NCBI GenBank assembly: GCA_004843165.1
Contig: CP039459.1
Location: forward strand, 747,501 to 811,500
Source: Acetobacteraceae bacterium
Lineage (GTDB): Bacteria > Pseudomonadota > Alphaproteobacteria > Acetobacterales > Acetobacteraceae
Reading direction: 5' to 3'
Length of the DNA stretch: 64,000 nt
The number at the start of each line of letters is the position of its first letter. Within the stretch, counting starts at the first letter, position 1. Both the position numbers and the translations under genes were made by a program. Below are positions 8,444 through 17,929 of this stretch, in pieces. The notes under the pieces are model-generated. The model ran no database searches. It was not told where the DNA came from and saw only the letters and a program-made list of their open reading frames with translations.

Positions 8444-8906
8444 TGTTTTACTCTGTGTCGGAAATTGCATGATGGGCGATGACGGCGCAGGCCCGCTTTT
8501 GGCAGAACTTTGTGAAGCCAACAAGCCAGATGGATGGGAAATCATTGACGGGGGCGCAGCGCCTGAAAATGAAATTTACTACGTCAAAGAGCTAAAGCCT
8601 GAGAAACTTGTCATTGTCGATGCAACTCAGATGGGCCTTCCCCCTGGAGAGACTCGCATTATTGATGAAAAAGATATCGCAGAAATGTTTATGGCGACGA
8701 CTCATAATCTCCCCCTGACCTTTCTGATCGAACAGCTTCGAGAGGCGGTGCAGGATATTACCTTTATCGGTATTCAACCTACTGCTGTTGCCTTTTACGA
8801 ACCTGTTTCAGAACCTGTTAAAAAGGCCGTTGAAGTGCTCCACCAGCGCCTCTCCAAATGGGAGAATAACGGCCATTACGAAAAGCTGGTTCTTGCTTCT
8901 TCGTGA
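8436..8906 (+). CDS. hycI: HycI, maturation endopeptidase for HycE
   Basis: 156 residues, the same length as E. coli HycI. It opens VLLCVGNCMMGDDGAGP, the nickel-sensing start of the hydrogenase maturation protease family, with the metal-binding acidic residues in GDD and in IVDATQMG. The THNLPL motif is also conserved. It removes the C-terminal tail of HycE after nickel insertion. It is the last gene of the hyc operon; no clear terminator follows. Confidence 0.95.
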   Translation: MVNVLLCVGNCMMGDDGAGPLLAELCEANKPDGWEIIDGGAAPENEIYYVKELKPEKLVIVDATQMGLPPGETRIIDEKDIAEMFMATTHNLPLTFLIEQLREAVQDITFIGIQPTAVAFYEPVSEPVKKAVEVLHQRLSKWENNGHYEKLVLASS

Positions 8907-9030
8907 GGATCAGCCGCCTCTTTATGCTATAGATGTATATTTACAACAATAGATCCCCATCTCTGAAAGAAGATGTAGATTCTCTTGTTTTTCAATGCTT
9001 ACCCTTCTATCTAGAAGAGGTATTAAATAG

Positions 9031-9115
9031 TTGGCATGTAGACTTAAATGGTTGTCATCTTTGTATTATCGCCTGCGATTATCTCAGGTGAAAATCACGC
9101 AAATAGACATGCCAA
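9031..9115. promoter_or_regulatory. Candidate regulatory inverted repeat upstream of hydN-fdhF
   Basis: In the 252-base gap between hycI and hydN, TTGGCATGT (9031..9039) is matched by the inverted ACATGCCAA (9107..9115). Between them lies a shorter CCTG/CAGG inverted pair (9072..9088). The spacing suggests paired activator sites or a looped operator for a separate hydN-fdhF promoter. It does not resemble the E. coli FhlA site that I remember. A weak hairpin CTTCTA-TC-TAGAAG precedes it. Confidence 0.4.
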
Positions 9116-9158
9116 CATTATTTATCCGAACTGAAATATAACTTTTTAGGAGTTATTA

Positions 9159-9686
9159 ATGAGCAACCGGTTTATTCTGGTCGATCCCCATAAATGTATC
9201 GGCTGCAAGACCTGTGAGATTGCCTGCGTCGTGGCCCACAGAGAAGACCCTGATATGGAAGACGTCAATGTTGGGGATTTCACCCCACGCATTCACGTTC
9301 TTGAAGCAGGTAAAATCACAGCCGCAGTGACTTGCCGTCAATGCCTCGATTCCCCTTGCGCTAATTCCTGCCCTAATGGTGCCATTAGCCGTGAGCAGGG
9401 CGTGATGATTGTTAACCCTGACCAGTGCATTGGTTGCCAGACATGCGTTGTCGCCTGTCCTTTCGGCGCCATGGAAGTCGTTGACTATGCATTGATCCAT
9501 CGTATGGGTGCCACAACCGTCAAGGCAAAAGCACATAAATGCAACCTCTGTCTCGGCCGCCCAGAGGGTCCAGCCTGCATCCAGCACTGCCCAACAGACG
9601 CCCTTCACATTGTTGATCGTGAGCTGCAAGCCAAAATGATCGCTGAGAAGCGTCTACGCACAGCCCTCGAAAACCCATCTTTCTAA
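9159..9686 (+). CDS. hydN: HydN, ferredoxin-like electron carrier linked to FdhF
   Basis: 175 residues, identical in length to E. coli HydN, with four [4Fe-4S] motifs: CIGCKTCEIAC, CRQCLDSPCANSCP, CIGCQTCVVACP and CNLC...CIQHCP. It belongs to the HycB/DmsB family. In E. coli hydN and fdhF form one operon, as they do here, with fdhF starting 18 bases later. It carries electrons from formate dehydrogenase H and supports its activity. A TTTAGGAG ribosome site precedes the ATG. Confidence 0.95.
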   Translation: MSNRFILVDPHKCIGCKTCEIACVVAHREDPDMEDVNVGDFTPRIHVLEAGKITAAVTCRQCLDSPCANSCPNGAISREQGVMIVNPDQCIGCQTCVVACPFGAMEVVDYALIHRMGATTVKAKAHKCNLCLGRPEGPACIQHCPTDALHIVDRELQAKMIAEKRLRTALENPSF

Positions 9687-9704
9687 GAGGAGATTATTGT
9701 TCCT

Positions 9705-11927
9705 ATGAGTATTACCAAAGGGTTTAATCCTCTAACACCAGCTTCTTCCCATGTTGATGGCGAAGAACACCACGTTTCCGTCTGCACCTATTGCGGTGCC
9801 GGCTGTAAAATGAACTTGGTCACCAAAAATGGTAAAGTCATCCGTGCCGATGCCATTGATGGTGTTACCAACGAAGGCGAAATGTGCCTTAAAGGCTATT
9901 TCGGCTGGGACTTCCTAAACGATACCAAAATTTTGACACCTCGTTTGCGTGATCCAATGATCCGCCGCCAAAAAGGTGCCCCATTTGAGATCGTCAGCTG
10001 GGAAGAAGCCATTAAGTTTACAGCAGATAAGCTTAAAGCTATCAAAGCTGCACATGGTCCAAATTCCATCATGTTGACCGGTTCTTCCCGTAGCACAGGC
10101 TGCGAAAGTAACTATGTCATGCAGCGTTTCGCACGTGCGGTTATCAACACAAACAATGTTGACTGCTGTGCCCGTGTTTGCCATGCGCCATCCATGGCAG
10201 GTCTAGAAGCAACTGTCGGCCGTGGCGCAATGAGTAACTCCATTGCCGGTATTGACGACACAGATTGCGTTTTGATGATCGGTTATAACGGTGCGGAATC
10301 CCATCCAATCGTTTTCCGTCGTGTCCTAAAAGCAAAGCAAAAAGGTGCAAAACTGGTCGTTTGCGATCCACGTTTCACTGATTCTGCTCGTGCTGCTGAC
10401 CAATATGTTCCAATCAAAAACGGTTCCAACATGGCAATCGTTAACTGCTTTGCAGCTATTTTGATTGATGAAGATCTTATTGATCATCAATATATCTCCA
10501 AATACACACAAGGTTTTGAAGATTTCAAAGAACGCGTCAAAGACTATCTGCCAGAAAAAATTGAGCACATCACCGGTGTTCCAGCAGAGCAAATGCGTCA
10601 AGCAATGCGTACCTACGCCTCAGCTGAAAACGCAACCATTCTTTGGGGTCTCGGCGTTACCCACTTTGAGCAGGGTTCTGACACTGTTGCCGGTCTTGCC
10701 GCATTGGCATTGATGACAGGTAACCTTGGTCGTAGAAGCGTTGGTGTTGGTCCTGTCCGTGGACAGAACAACGTCCAGGGTGCCTGTGATATGGGTGTCT
10801 GGCCAAGCATGTTCTGTGGCTATCAAAAAGTTACAGACGAAGCGGTTCGCCGTAAATTTGCAAAAGCTTGGAACGTTCCTTACGAAAAAATGGATCCAAA
10901 CAACGGTACGAAAATTACCGAAGTGCCACATAAAATCCATTCCGGTGAAATTAAAGCTTACTATGTCATGGGTGAAGATCCTGTGCAGACAGAAGCTGGC
11001 GGTGCTGAAGAACATTCAGCCTTTAAAGATCTGGAACTGCTTATCGTTCAAGATGTCTTCATGACAAAATCTTGCGAAATCGCAGACGTTATCTTGCCAT
11101 CCACAACATGGGGTGAGCATGACGGTGTGTTCTGCTCTTCTGACCGTGGTTTCCAACGTTTCTGGAAAGCTGTTGAGCCACCAAAGAACGTTAAACGTGA
11201 CTGGGAGATCATCAGCTTGCTTGCAACTGAGATGGGCTACCCAATGAGCTATAAAAACGATCAGGCTGTTTGGGACGAAATGCGTAGCCTATGCCCACTT
11301 TATGCGGGTATTTCCTACGAGAAAATGGGTGAGCTTGGACATATTCAATGGCCTTGCGAAACCGAAGAAAGCATGGGTTCTGACTTCTTGTTTGAAGGCA
11401 ACAAATTCCATACTGAAAACGGTAAAGCAAACTTTGTCTTCACCCCATGGCATGCTCCAGCAGAAACACCAGATGCAGATTACCCATTGGTTCTTTGCAC
11501 GGTTCGTGAAGTTGGACATTACGGTGCCCGTTCTCAGACAGGTAACTGTGCTGCGTTGGATACATTGGCTTCTGAACCAGGATTTGTTCAGCTTAATACC
11601 GAAGATGCTGCATCTTACGGCATTAAAGATCAAGAACTTGTCTATGTTCTTTCCCGCCGTGGTAAAATCATTACCAGAGCGAAAGTCAGCGACCGTACCA
11701 ACAAAGGTGCTTGCTACATGACCTTCCATTGGTGGGTTGGCGCTTGTAACGAAGTGACAGACCAAGCTGTGGATCGTGTTACCAAAACACCTGAAACAAA
11801 ATATTGCGCCGTTCAATTGGAAAAAATTGCGGATCAAAAATGGGCAGAAGCTCACGCAATTCAGGCTCACGAAGACCTCAAAGCACGTCTCCGTGGTCAT
11901 ATCGATAACGCTATCAGAGCCGCTTAA
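9705..11927 (+). CDS. fdhF: FdhF, formate dehydrogenase H, cysteine variant
   Basis: Molybdopterin oxidoreductase of 740 residues (E. coli 715). The N-terminal [4Fe-4S] ligands are Cys27, Cys30, Cys34 and Cys61 (CTYCGAGC and MCLKG). The catalytic selenocysteine of E. coli (CARVU-H) is replaced by Cys159, codon TGC at 10179..10181, followed by the conserved His160 in VCHAPSMAGL. Cofactor-binding blocks such as PVRGQNNVQGACDMG, STTWGEHDGVF and REVGHYGARSQTGNCAAL are all present. About 23 extra residues precede the cluster. It oxidises formate to CO2 and feeds HydN/HycB. A good terminator follows. Confidence 0.97.
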   Translation: MSITKGFNPLTPASSHVDGEEHHVSVCTYCGAGCKMNLVTKNGKVIRADAIDGVTNEGEMCLKGYFGWDFLNDTKILTPRLRDPMIRRQKGAPFEIVSWEEAIKFTADKLKAIKAAHGPNSIMLTGSSRSTGCESNYVMQRFARAVINTNNVDCCARVCHAPSMAGLEATVGRGAMSNSIAGIDDTDCVLMIGYNGAESHPIVFRRVLKAKQKGAKLVVCDPRFTDSARAADQYVPIKNGSNMAIVNCFAAILIDEDLIDHQYISKYTQGFEDFKERVKDYLPEKIEHITGVPAEQMRQAMRTYASAENATILWGLGVTHFEQGSDTVAGLAALALMTGNLGRRSVGVGPVRGQNNVQGACDMGVWPSMFCGYQKVTDEAVRRKFAKAWNVPYEKMDPNNGTKITEVPHKIHSGEIKAYYVMGEDPVQTEAGGAEEHSAFKDLELLIVQDVFMTKSCEIADVILPSTTWGEHDGVFCSSDRGFQRFWKAVEPPKNVKRDWEIISLLATEMGYPMSYKNDQAVWDEMRSLCPLYAGISYEKMGELGHIQWPCETEESMGSDFLFEGNKFHTENGKANFVFTPWHAPAETPDADYPLVLCTVREVGHYGARSQTGNCAALDTLASEPGFVQLNTEDAASYGIKDQELVYVLSRRGKIITRAKVSDRTNKGACYMTFHWWVGACNEVTDQAVDRVTKTPETKYCAVQLEKIADQKWAEAHAIQAHEDLKARLRGHIDNAIRAA

Positions 11928-11955
11928 TTTTAAGCCTTTGATTTGTTATCAAAAA

Positions 11956-11987
11956 GAAGGGATGCCGAGCAATCGGCATCCTTTTTT
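11956..11987 (+). terminator. Rho-independent terminator after fdhF
   Basis: GGATGCCGA (11960..11968), loop GCAA, TCGGCATCC (11973..11981), then six T. It is a perfect 9-base stem, 30 bases after the fdhF stop, and separates fdhF from the AAA-subtilase unit. Confidence 0.92.
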
Positions 11988-12114
11988 ACTGTCTTGACCA
12001 TAAATACCTATTGAATCATACTAGATACAAATACTTTTAAAGATCCACTACTTATCCCATACAATTTAATTTATATATCCTTATGAAGCTTTTTATCATG
12101 AAAGGAGGGCAGAG

Positions 12115-13125
12115 ATGACAACTGGACAACATTTAATTTCCCTCCTTTACAGTCATATTGAAAAAAATGACGAACAACTTTTTTCAGTTGCCCTCCAAGC
12201 CGCTGCTAATGAAGCCCGCCGTGGTCATTCTAAAATTGCACAAGAGATAAAAAAACTCGTTGAAACAGCACGTTTAGAAAAATCTAAACAGCAACCTACA
12301 CCCACACCTATCATTCAGCCTCGGGGTGAACTGGCAGATCTTTTCTCAGCTTCTTATCCTCAGATACGCCTTGCTTCTATGATTTTGCCAAAAAATTTAG
12401 AGGAAAAACTTCAACGTGTTTTATTAGAACAGCGCCAAGCCTATAAATTGCAAAAATATGGTTTTTTTCCTCGAAGGAAACTTCTTTTAACAGGGCCACC
12501 AGGCTCTGGGAAAACAATGACAGCGCATGCAATCGCCGGCATGTTAAAATTACCCCTCTTTGTCATTCGTTATGAAACTTTGATGACTCGCTATATGGGA
12601 GAGACTGCATCAAAATTAAGACAAATTTTTGATGCAATCTCCGAGGTAAAAGGGGTCTATTTCTTTGATGAATTTGACGCCTTAGGTGCTCGGCGAGATA
12701 CTGGCAATGATGTTGGAGAAATTAAACGGGTTTTAAATTCGTTTTTACAATTTCTAGAAAATGACGCCTCAACCTCTCTCATTATGGCAGCAACTAATCA
12801 CCCTAAAACACTGGATACTGCCCTTTTCCGACGTTTTGATGACATTTTAGAATATCATTTTCCAACGAATGAAATTGCTTGTGATATTTTAAAACAAAGG
12901 CTTATTTCCTTTTTACCAAAAAAAATGAACTGGGACGGTATTGCACATAAATTAAAAGGACTAAGTCAGGCAGAGCTTGTTAAAGTAGCGGAAGATTGTG
13001 CTAAAGAAGCTATTCTTTCGGATAAAAAAACGATCACTAAAAAATTATTACTTAAAATTTTAGAAGAACGGCAAGAAACCCTTAAATGCCGTGGAGAATC
13101 TTTACCCTATGGCGCAAACATCTAA
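12115..13125 (+). CDS. AAA-family ATPase paired with a subtilase
   Basis: 336 residues. An N-terminal helical part (1-60) is followed by an AAA core: Walker A GPPGSGKT at about 127-134, Walker B YFFDEFDAL at about 183-191, sensor I AATNHP, and an arginine-finger-like FRRFDD. The layout resembles FtsH/spastin-type classical AAA proteins. Translation starts behind a very strong AAAGGAGGG. The next gene is a subtilisin-like protease that overlaps its 3' end. Such AAA plus S8 peptidase pairs recur in bacterial genomes, often near defence genes; the ATPase may unfold targets or control the protease. The base composition is more AT-rich than in the flanking hyc and hypF genes, suggesting a separate origin. 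Confidence 0.85.
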   Translation: MTTGQHLISLLYSHIEKNDEQLFSVALQAAANEARRGHSKIAQEIKKLVETARLEKSKQQPTPTPIIQPRGELADLFSASYPQIRLASMILPKNLEEKLQRVLLEQRQAYKLQKYGFFPRRKLLLTGPPGSGKTMTAHAIAGMLKLPLFVIRYETLMTRYMGETASKLRQIFDAISEVKGVYFFDEFDALGARRDTGNDVGEIKRVLNSFLQFLENDASTSLIMAATNHPKTLDTALFRRFDDILEYHFPTNEIACDILKQRLISFLPKKMNWDGIAHKLKGLSQAELVKVAEDCAKEAILSDKKTITKKLLLKILEERQETLKCRGESLPYGANI

Positions 13126-15637
13126 ACGAAGTTTACCCCTTCTTTTTCCTAAAAATACAGTGGCCTCTTCGTCTCCTTTTTCGCCTTCAAGAAACGGTGG
13201 TGGCTCTAGTAACGATGCACTGATACAGCGTAATCGCCGACAACACGCCCAAACCCTAACAAGCGACTTTAAAACATTCTTACAAGAAGCAAAAAAAATC
13301 TCCAAAGAGAAGACGACTACTTACTTAACTATGGAAATTGCATCTGAAAAAGCAGATATTTTAGGGAACAATAGCACACCTTTCTTTCCAGAAACCTCAG
13401 GCTTAAAACTTGTCAATACCGAGTTTTCTGAGGATGACAGCACAGCTGTTGCTGCAACATTTCTTCTGACAGAAAATGGTAAAAAAGGCTCCTTTCCAAA
13501 CAAGCTTGAAGAATATGCTTCTTCCAAAATAATCTCAAAAAAGGATGAACAACGCTTTAATGCGATTGAGAGAATTACAGAAACAAAAATCAAAGATCTC
13601 TTTTCGGATAAAACAGAATTTCCTATTGATTTAAATCAGCAATTTTGGTGGGAACTCTGGATAAATAAAGAAAGCACCGCTAAAGACACATTCCAAAATA
13701 TCTTAGCAGCACAGCAGGTACAGATAAGTCAATATCCCGTTTCTTTTGTCGAATCTGACGTTTTTCTCATTTGTGCCAGCATTACACAGCTTCAAAATGC
13801 TATTTTTCAGTATCCATCTGTCGTTACCGGCATCCGTAAATATCGAGAAATGAATTCTTTTTTTCTGAACATGAGAAATATAGATCAAAAAGATCGGATG
13901 GATGATTTAAAGCAACATATAAGTGTCAATCTTGGCAAAAACTCACCTACCGTCTGTATTTTAGACAGTGGCGTATTTCAAAAACATCCTTTAATTGAGC
14001 CTTTTTTAGAAGAAAAAGATTGTCAAACGACGCATCCAGATAAAAGAAATACACAGGATTTGGACGGTCATGGCACAGCGATGGCAGGGACTACGCTTTA
14101 TGGTGATTTAAGTTTTATTTTAAAAGGTTCGACAACGCTTTCTATCTCATACAACTTAGAATCTCTTAAAATTTATGATCCTTCCGCAACTGCGGAATTA
14201 AGTGCCTCTAAAACAAATCAAGCAATTTCTTTAGCTGAAAGCAACGCCCCAAATAGAAAACGCCTTGCCTGTATGGCGCTAACAGATGAGGCAAAAACTC
14301 CAGAGCCTTCCTCTTGGTCTGCTGGGGTGGATCACTTAGCTTTTGGGAAGGATAGAAATCCCTATCTTTTTATAATTTCAGCGGGAAATATTTACCCCCC
14401 TTATCCCCACGATAAATATCTGGTTAAAAATGATCTTTCTCCAATTCAAAATCCGGCTCAGGCATGGAATGCACTCACCGTGGGAGCCTATACAGAAAAA
14501 TGCAATATCAACGACCCAAGCCTTGCGGGCTACAAAGCCTTAGCACCTATCGGCGATTTATCCCCTTATTCCTCAACCTCGCTTCTTTGGAATAAAGAAT
14601 GGCCAATAAAACCCGAAATTGTGATGGAAGGTGGAAATTATGCCATAGAACCTAATAATCCTGATGTTAGCGATGCCTCTGATGATTTGCGTCTCCTGAC
14701 GACAGCACCTGAACCAAAACCTCATTATCCGCAAAATTATTTTGCCCTACATTCAGATACTTCTGCTGCCACGGCTTTGGCTTCTAAGCTTGCTGCTGAG
14801 TTAATGGCAGAGTATCCAGACCTATCCCCGCAAGCTATTCGCTGTCTCATTGTACATTCTGCACGCTGGACATCTCAAATGGAGCAACATTATGCAGGGA
14901 AGAATAAAGGGGATTTTCTACCGCTTTTAAGGCGTTATGGGTACGGAGTTCCCTCTTTAGAGCGGGCAAGTAAATGTCTTAAAAATGATGCTACCTTATT
15001 GGTTGAAAACGCAATCCAGCCCTTCCCCTCTGGGGCACAAAATAAGAGGAAAAAATCAACCTATCATGAAATGATTTTGCATGATTTACCTTGGCCAAAG
15101 GAGACATTAGAAGCTTTAGAAGGAAAAGATGTCAGAATGAGAGTGACGTTAAGCTATTTTATTGAACCGAACCCAAATGTAGCTGCTGTCTCTAAAAAAT
15201 TTCGGGCACAAGCCTATCGTTCTTTCGGATTGCATTTCGACGTCAAACGCCCTGATGAAACACAAGAGAATTTCAAAAAACGAGTTAACACGAATGAAAG
15301 AGCCAAAATCAACTCACCTGATGGGAAAGAGACAACAGAAAGCCCTCAAAAAACTAAAGCTACAAAGTGGAAATTAGGCATACATAACCGCAATAAAGGC
15401 TCTATTCATTCCGATATTTGGGAAGGAACCGGCCCAGAGCTAGCAGCTTGCGGACAAATCGCCATTTATCCGGTTGGCGGATGGTGGACTTATCTTCAAA
15501 AGGATCAGCATGATGGCGCTAAAGTGGCTTATGCTCTAGCCATATCCTTAGAAACCTCTGAAAACATTGATCTTTATACAGAGATTAAAAACCAGATTGA
15601 CCATTCCGCAATGATTCAAAACGACATTTTCCTTTAA
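13109..15637 (+). CDS. S8 (subtilisin-like) serine peptidase, cytosolic
   Basis: About 842 residues with the subtilase triad in order: Asp in ILDSGVF (about residue 286), His in DGHGTAMAG (about 321) and Ser in SDTSAATALA (about 552), numbering from the ATG at 13109. The oxyanion Asn is probably in SAGN. An in-frame GTG at 13091 is an alternative start; both overlap the end of the ATPase gene, so translation is coupled. No signal peptide or membrane helix is seen, so it should act inside the cell. A 285-residue N-terminal region and a 290-residue C-terminal region flank the protease domain and could sense or bind targets. hypF starts 6 bases after its stop. Confidence 0.88.
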   Translation: MAQTSKRSLPLLFPKNTVASSSPFSPSRNGGGSSNDALIQRNRRQHAQTLTSDFKTFLQEAKKISKEKTTTYLTMEIASEKADILGNNSTPFFPETSGLKLVNTEFSEDDSTAVAATFLLTENGKKGSFPNKLEEYASSKIISKKDEQRFNAIERITETKIKDLFSDKTEFPIDLNQQFWWELWINKESTAKDTFQNILAAQQVQISQYPVSFVESDVFLICASITQLQNAIFQYPSVVTGIRKYREMNSFFLNMRNIDQKDRMDDLKQHISVNLGKNSPTVCILDSGVFQKHPLIEPFLEEKDCQTTHPDKRNTQDLDGHGTAMAGTTLYGDLSFILKGSTTLSISYNLESLKIYDPSATAELSASKTNQAISLAESNAPNRKRLACMALTDEAKTPEPSSWSAGVDHLAFGKDRNPYLFIISAGNIYPPYPHDKYLVKNDLSPIQNPAQAWNALTVGAYTEKCNINDPSLAGYKALAPIGDLSPYSSTSLLWNKEWPIKPEIVMEGGNYAIEPNNPDVSDASDDLRLLTTAPEPKPHYPQNYFALHSDTSAATALASKLAAELMAEYPDLSPQAIRCLIVHSARWTSQMEQHYAGKNKGDFLPLLRRYGYGVPSLERASKCLKNDATLLVENAIQPFPSGAQNKRKKSTYHEMILHDLPWPKETLEALEGKDVRMRVTLSYFIEPNPNVAAVSKKFRAQAYRSFGLHFDVKRPDETQENFKKRVNTNERAKINSPDGKETTESPQKTKATKWKLGIHNRNKGSIHSDIWEGTGPELAACGQIAIYPVGGWWTYLQKDQHDGAKVAYALAISLETSENIDLYTEIKNQIDHSAMIQNDIFL

Positions 15638-15643
15638 CCAGTA

Positions 15644-17929
15644 ATGTCTCAGGCGATTGAACTTAAAATAACCGGTAAGGTGCAAGGGGTTGGGTTTCGG
15701 CCTTTTGTCTTTATGCTGGCACAAGAGCTTGGCTTAAAAGGCCATGTTTTCAATGATTCCGCCGGCGTTACCATTCGTCTCTTTCAGCCTGAAAATCTTC
15801 CGCTTTTCTTAAAAAGATTAAAAGAGGAACTTCCTCCTCTTGCGAAAATCGATCAGCTTTCTCAAGCACCTTTTTTTTGGGACGGGAACGAACCTTGTGA
15901 TTTCAGCATTCAATTCAGCCAAGGCGGCACGGGGTCAAGCGATATTCTCGCAGATGTTGCGACCTGTTCTGACTGTTTGAGGGAAATGAACGATCCGACC
16001 GATCGCCGCTATCGCTATCCCTTCCTCAACTGCACAAATTGCGGCCCTCGCTTTACCATTATTAAAGATATGCCCTATGACCGGCCGCAAACCTCAATGG
16101 CAGGCTTTCCCCTGTGCAAAGCCTGTGCTGAAGAATATGCCGATCCAAGTAATCGCCGCTTTCATGCGCAGCCTGTTGCCTGTCCCGAATGCGGACCTGA
16201 AATTTCTCTCTTTATTTCTCATGATTTATCTATTTTTAAAGGTGAAAAAGCCCTTCAATCAGCCATTTCTGCCCTTAAAGAAGGCAAAATTCTGGCCATC
16301 AAAGGCTTAGGCGGCTTTCACCTTGCTTGTTTGGCAACAGAAGACGCACCAATTACCCGACTGAGAGAGCGTAAACATCGCCCCTCAAAACCTTTTGCTG
16401 TTATGCTGCCAAATCAAGGCTGGCTTTCCAAAATTTGTGCAGAGAATATGCTGTTCTCTGAAGTTGAGGCGCTTTTAAAATCACCGTCGGCTCCGATTGT
16501 GCTGGTGAAAAAAAACAAAAAACGTCTTCTTTCTTCCCTCATTGCACCGCACTTAGAAGAAATTGGAATCATGTTGCCGGCTAATCCGCTTCAGCATTTA
16601 TTACTTGAAGGAGTCGGCCTGCCCTGCGTTATGACTTCAGGAAATAAATCCGGCTTTGCCCCTGCTTTAAGCAATCAAGCAGCGCTAGAGCAATTAAAAG
16701 ACATTGCCGATCTCTTTCTTTTCCATGATCGAGAGATTTTAGAACGTGCCGATGATTCCGTTCTCCGTTTCCATGCACAAGGCAAAAAAGAGATTTTACG
16801 CCGAGCAAGGGGCTTGGCACCAGATGCGCTCATGGTACCGGAAGGCTTTCCCAAAGATAAAACGATCCTCGCTCTCGGCGGTGATTTAAAAAATAGTTTT
16901 TGCCTTTTACATCATGATAAAATTTTCACAGGCCCGCATTTTGGGGACTTAAATCAAGGGAATGTCTTTGAGCAATGGGAAAAAATGTTAGCGAAATTCC
17001 CAAAACTCTACCATGCCAGCCCTGAAATTATCGCCCTAGATGCCCATCCCGGCTATCGCTCGCACCAATGGGGCAAAGAGCAAACATTACCCTCTGTCGA
17101 AATTTACCATCATCATGCCCATATTGCGACCTGTTTAGGAGAAAATCACCGGCCCCTTCTAGGCGGTAAAATCATTGCGCTGACATTGGATGGGCTGGGT
17201 TATGGTGAAAAGGGCGAAATCTGGGGCGGAGAATGTTTTCTGGCTGATTACAAAAATTTTCAGCATTTGGGAGGCTTGCCGCCTGTTCCTTTACTCGGCG
17301 GAGATTTAGCCGCCAAAGAACCTTGGCGCAATCTTTTGGCGCAGTTTCATCAATTTGTTCCAGACTGGGAGAGGCTTCCGGAAGCGGAAGAGATTAAAAA
17401 ACATCCTTATCCTATCCTGTTAAATGCCCTGAAAGCCGGGATTAACGCCCCTCTGGCCTCCTCTTGCGGACGTTTTTTTGAAGCGGTTTCAGCTGCTCTT
17501 GGGATTGCCCCCCAGCGCCAGACCTATGAGGGGGAAGCCGCCTGCCTGTTAGAAAGTCTCGCCTGGCAAGCAGAAGAATGTGTCCATCCTGTAAAACTCC
17601 CCCTCAAAGGAACCTCTTTCGATTTAGAAATTTTTTGGCAGAGTCTTTTAAATTGGAAAGCCGGAAAGGCAGAAAAAGCATGGGCTTTCCATGATGCGCT
17701 TGCAAAAGGATTTGCCGATCTGGCAAAAGATTCTGCACGGAAACATCATCTCACGGATGTCATGCTCAGCGGTGGATGTCTACATAATCTTCTCTTAAAA
17801 GAACGTCTGGAAAAACATCTCCACCCTCTAAAGATCCTGACGCATTCTGAGCTTCCTTCCGGCGATGGCGGCATCTCTGTGGGACAGGCTTTAATCGCTT
17901 TGGCAAATTTGGAAAAAGATAATAAATGA
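15644..17929 (+). CDS. hypF: HypF, carbamoyltransferase for the hydrogenase cyanide ligands
   Basis: 761 residues, typical for HypF. Domains in order: acylphosphatase (VQGVGFRPF near residue 14), two zinc-finger pairs (CSDCLREMN...CTNCG and CKACAEEYA...CPECG), a YrdC-like domain (LAIKGLGGFHLAC) and a Kae1-like domain (HHHAHIATC and later SGGCLHNLLL). It makes the carbamoyl group that HypE turns into CN for the Fe site of HycE. It has no visible Shine-Dalgarno and starts 6 bases after the protease gene, so it seems coupled to the AAA-subtilase unit. Its stop overlaps the next gene (ATGA). Confidence 0.96.
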   Translation: MSQAIELKITGKVQGVGFRPFVFMLAQELGLKGHVFNDSAGVTIRLFQPENLPLFLKRLKEELPPLAKIDQLSQAPFFWDGNEPCDFSIQFSQGGTGSSDILADVATCSDCLREMNDPTDRRYRYPFLNCTNCGPRFTIIKDMPYDRPQTSMAGFPLCKACAEEYADPSNRRFHAQPVACPECGPEISLFISHDLSIFKGEKALQSAISALKEGKILAIKGLGGFHLACLATEDAPITRLRERKHRPSKPFAVMLPNQGWLSKICAENMLFSEVEALLKSPSAPIVLVKKNKKRLLSSLIAPHLEEIGIMLPANPLQHLLLEGVGLPCVMTSGNKSGFAPALSNQAALEQLKDIADLFLFHDREILERADDSVLRFHAQGKKEILRRARGLAPDALMVPEGFPKDKTILALGGDLKNSFCLLHHDKIFTGPHFGDLNQGNVFEQWEKMLAKFPKLYHASPEIIALDAHPGYRSHQWGKEQTLPSVEIYHHHAHIATCLGENHRPLLGGKIIALTLDGLGYGEKGEIWGGECFLADYKNFQHLGGLPPVPLLGGDLAAKEPWRNLLAQFHQFVPDWERLPEAEEIKKHPYPILLNALKAGINAPLASSCGRFFEAVSAALGIAPQRQTYEGEAACLLESLAWQAEECVHPVKLPLKGTSFDLEIFWQSLLNWKAGKAEKAWAFHDALAKGFADLAKDSARKHHLTDVMLSGGCLHNLLLKERLEKHLHPLKILTHSELPSGDGGISVGQALIALANLEKDNK

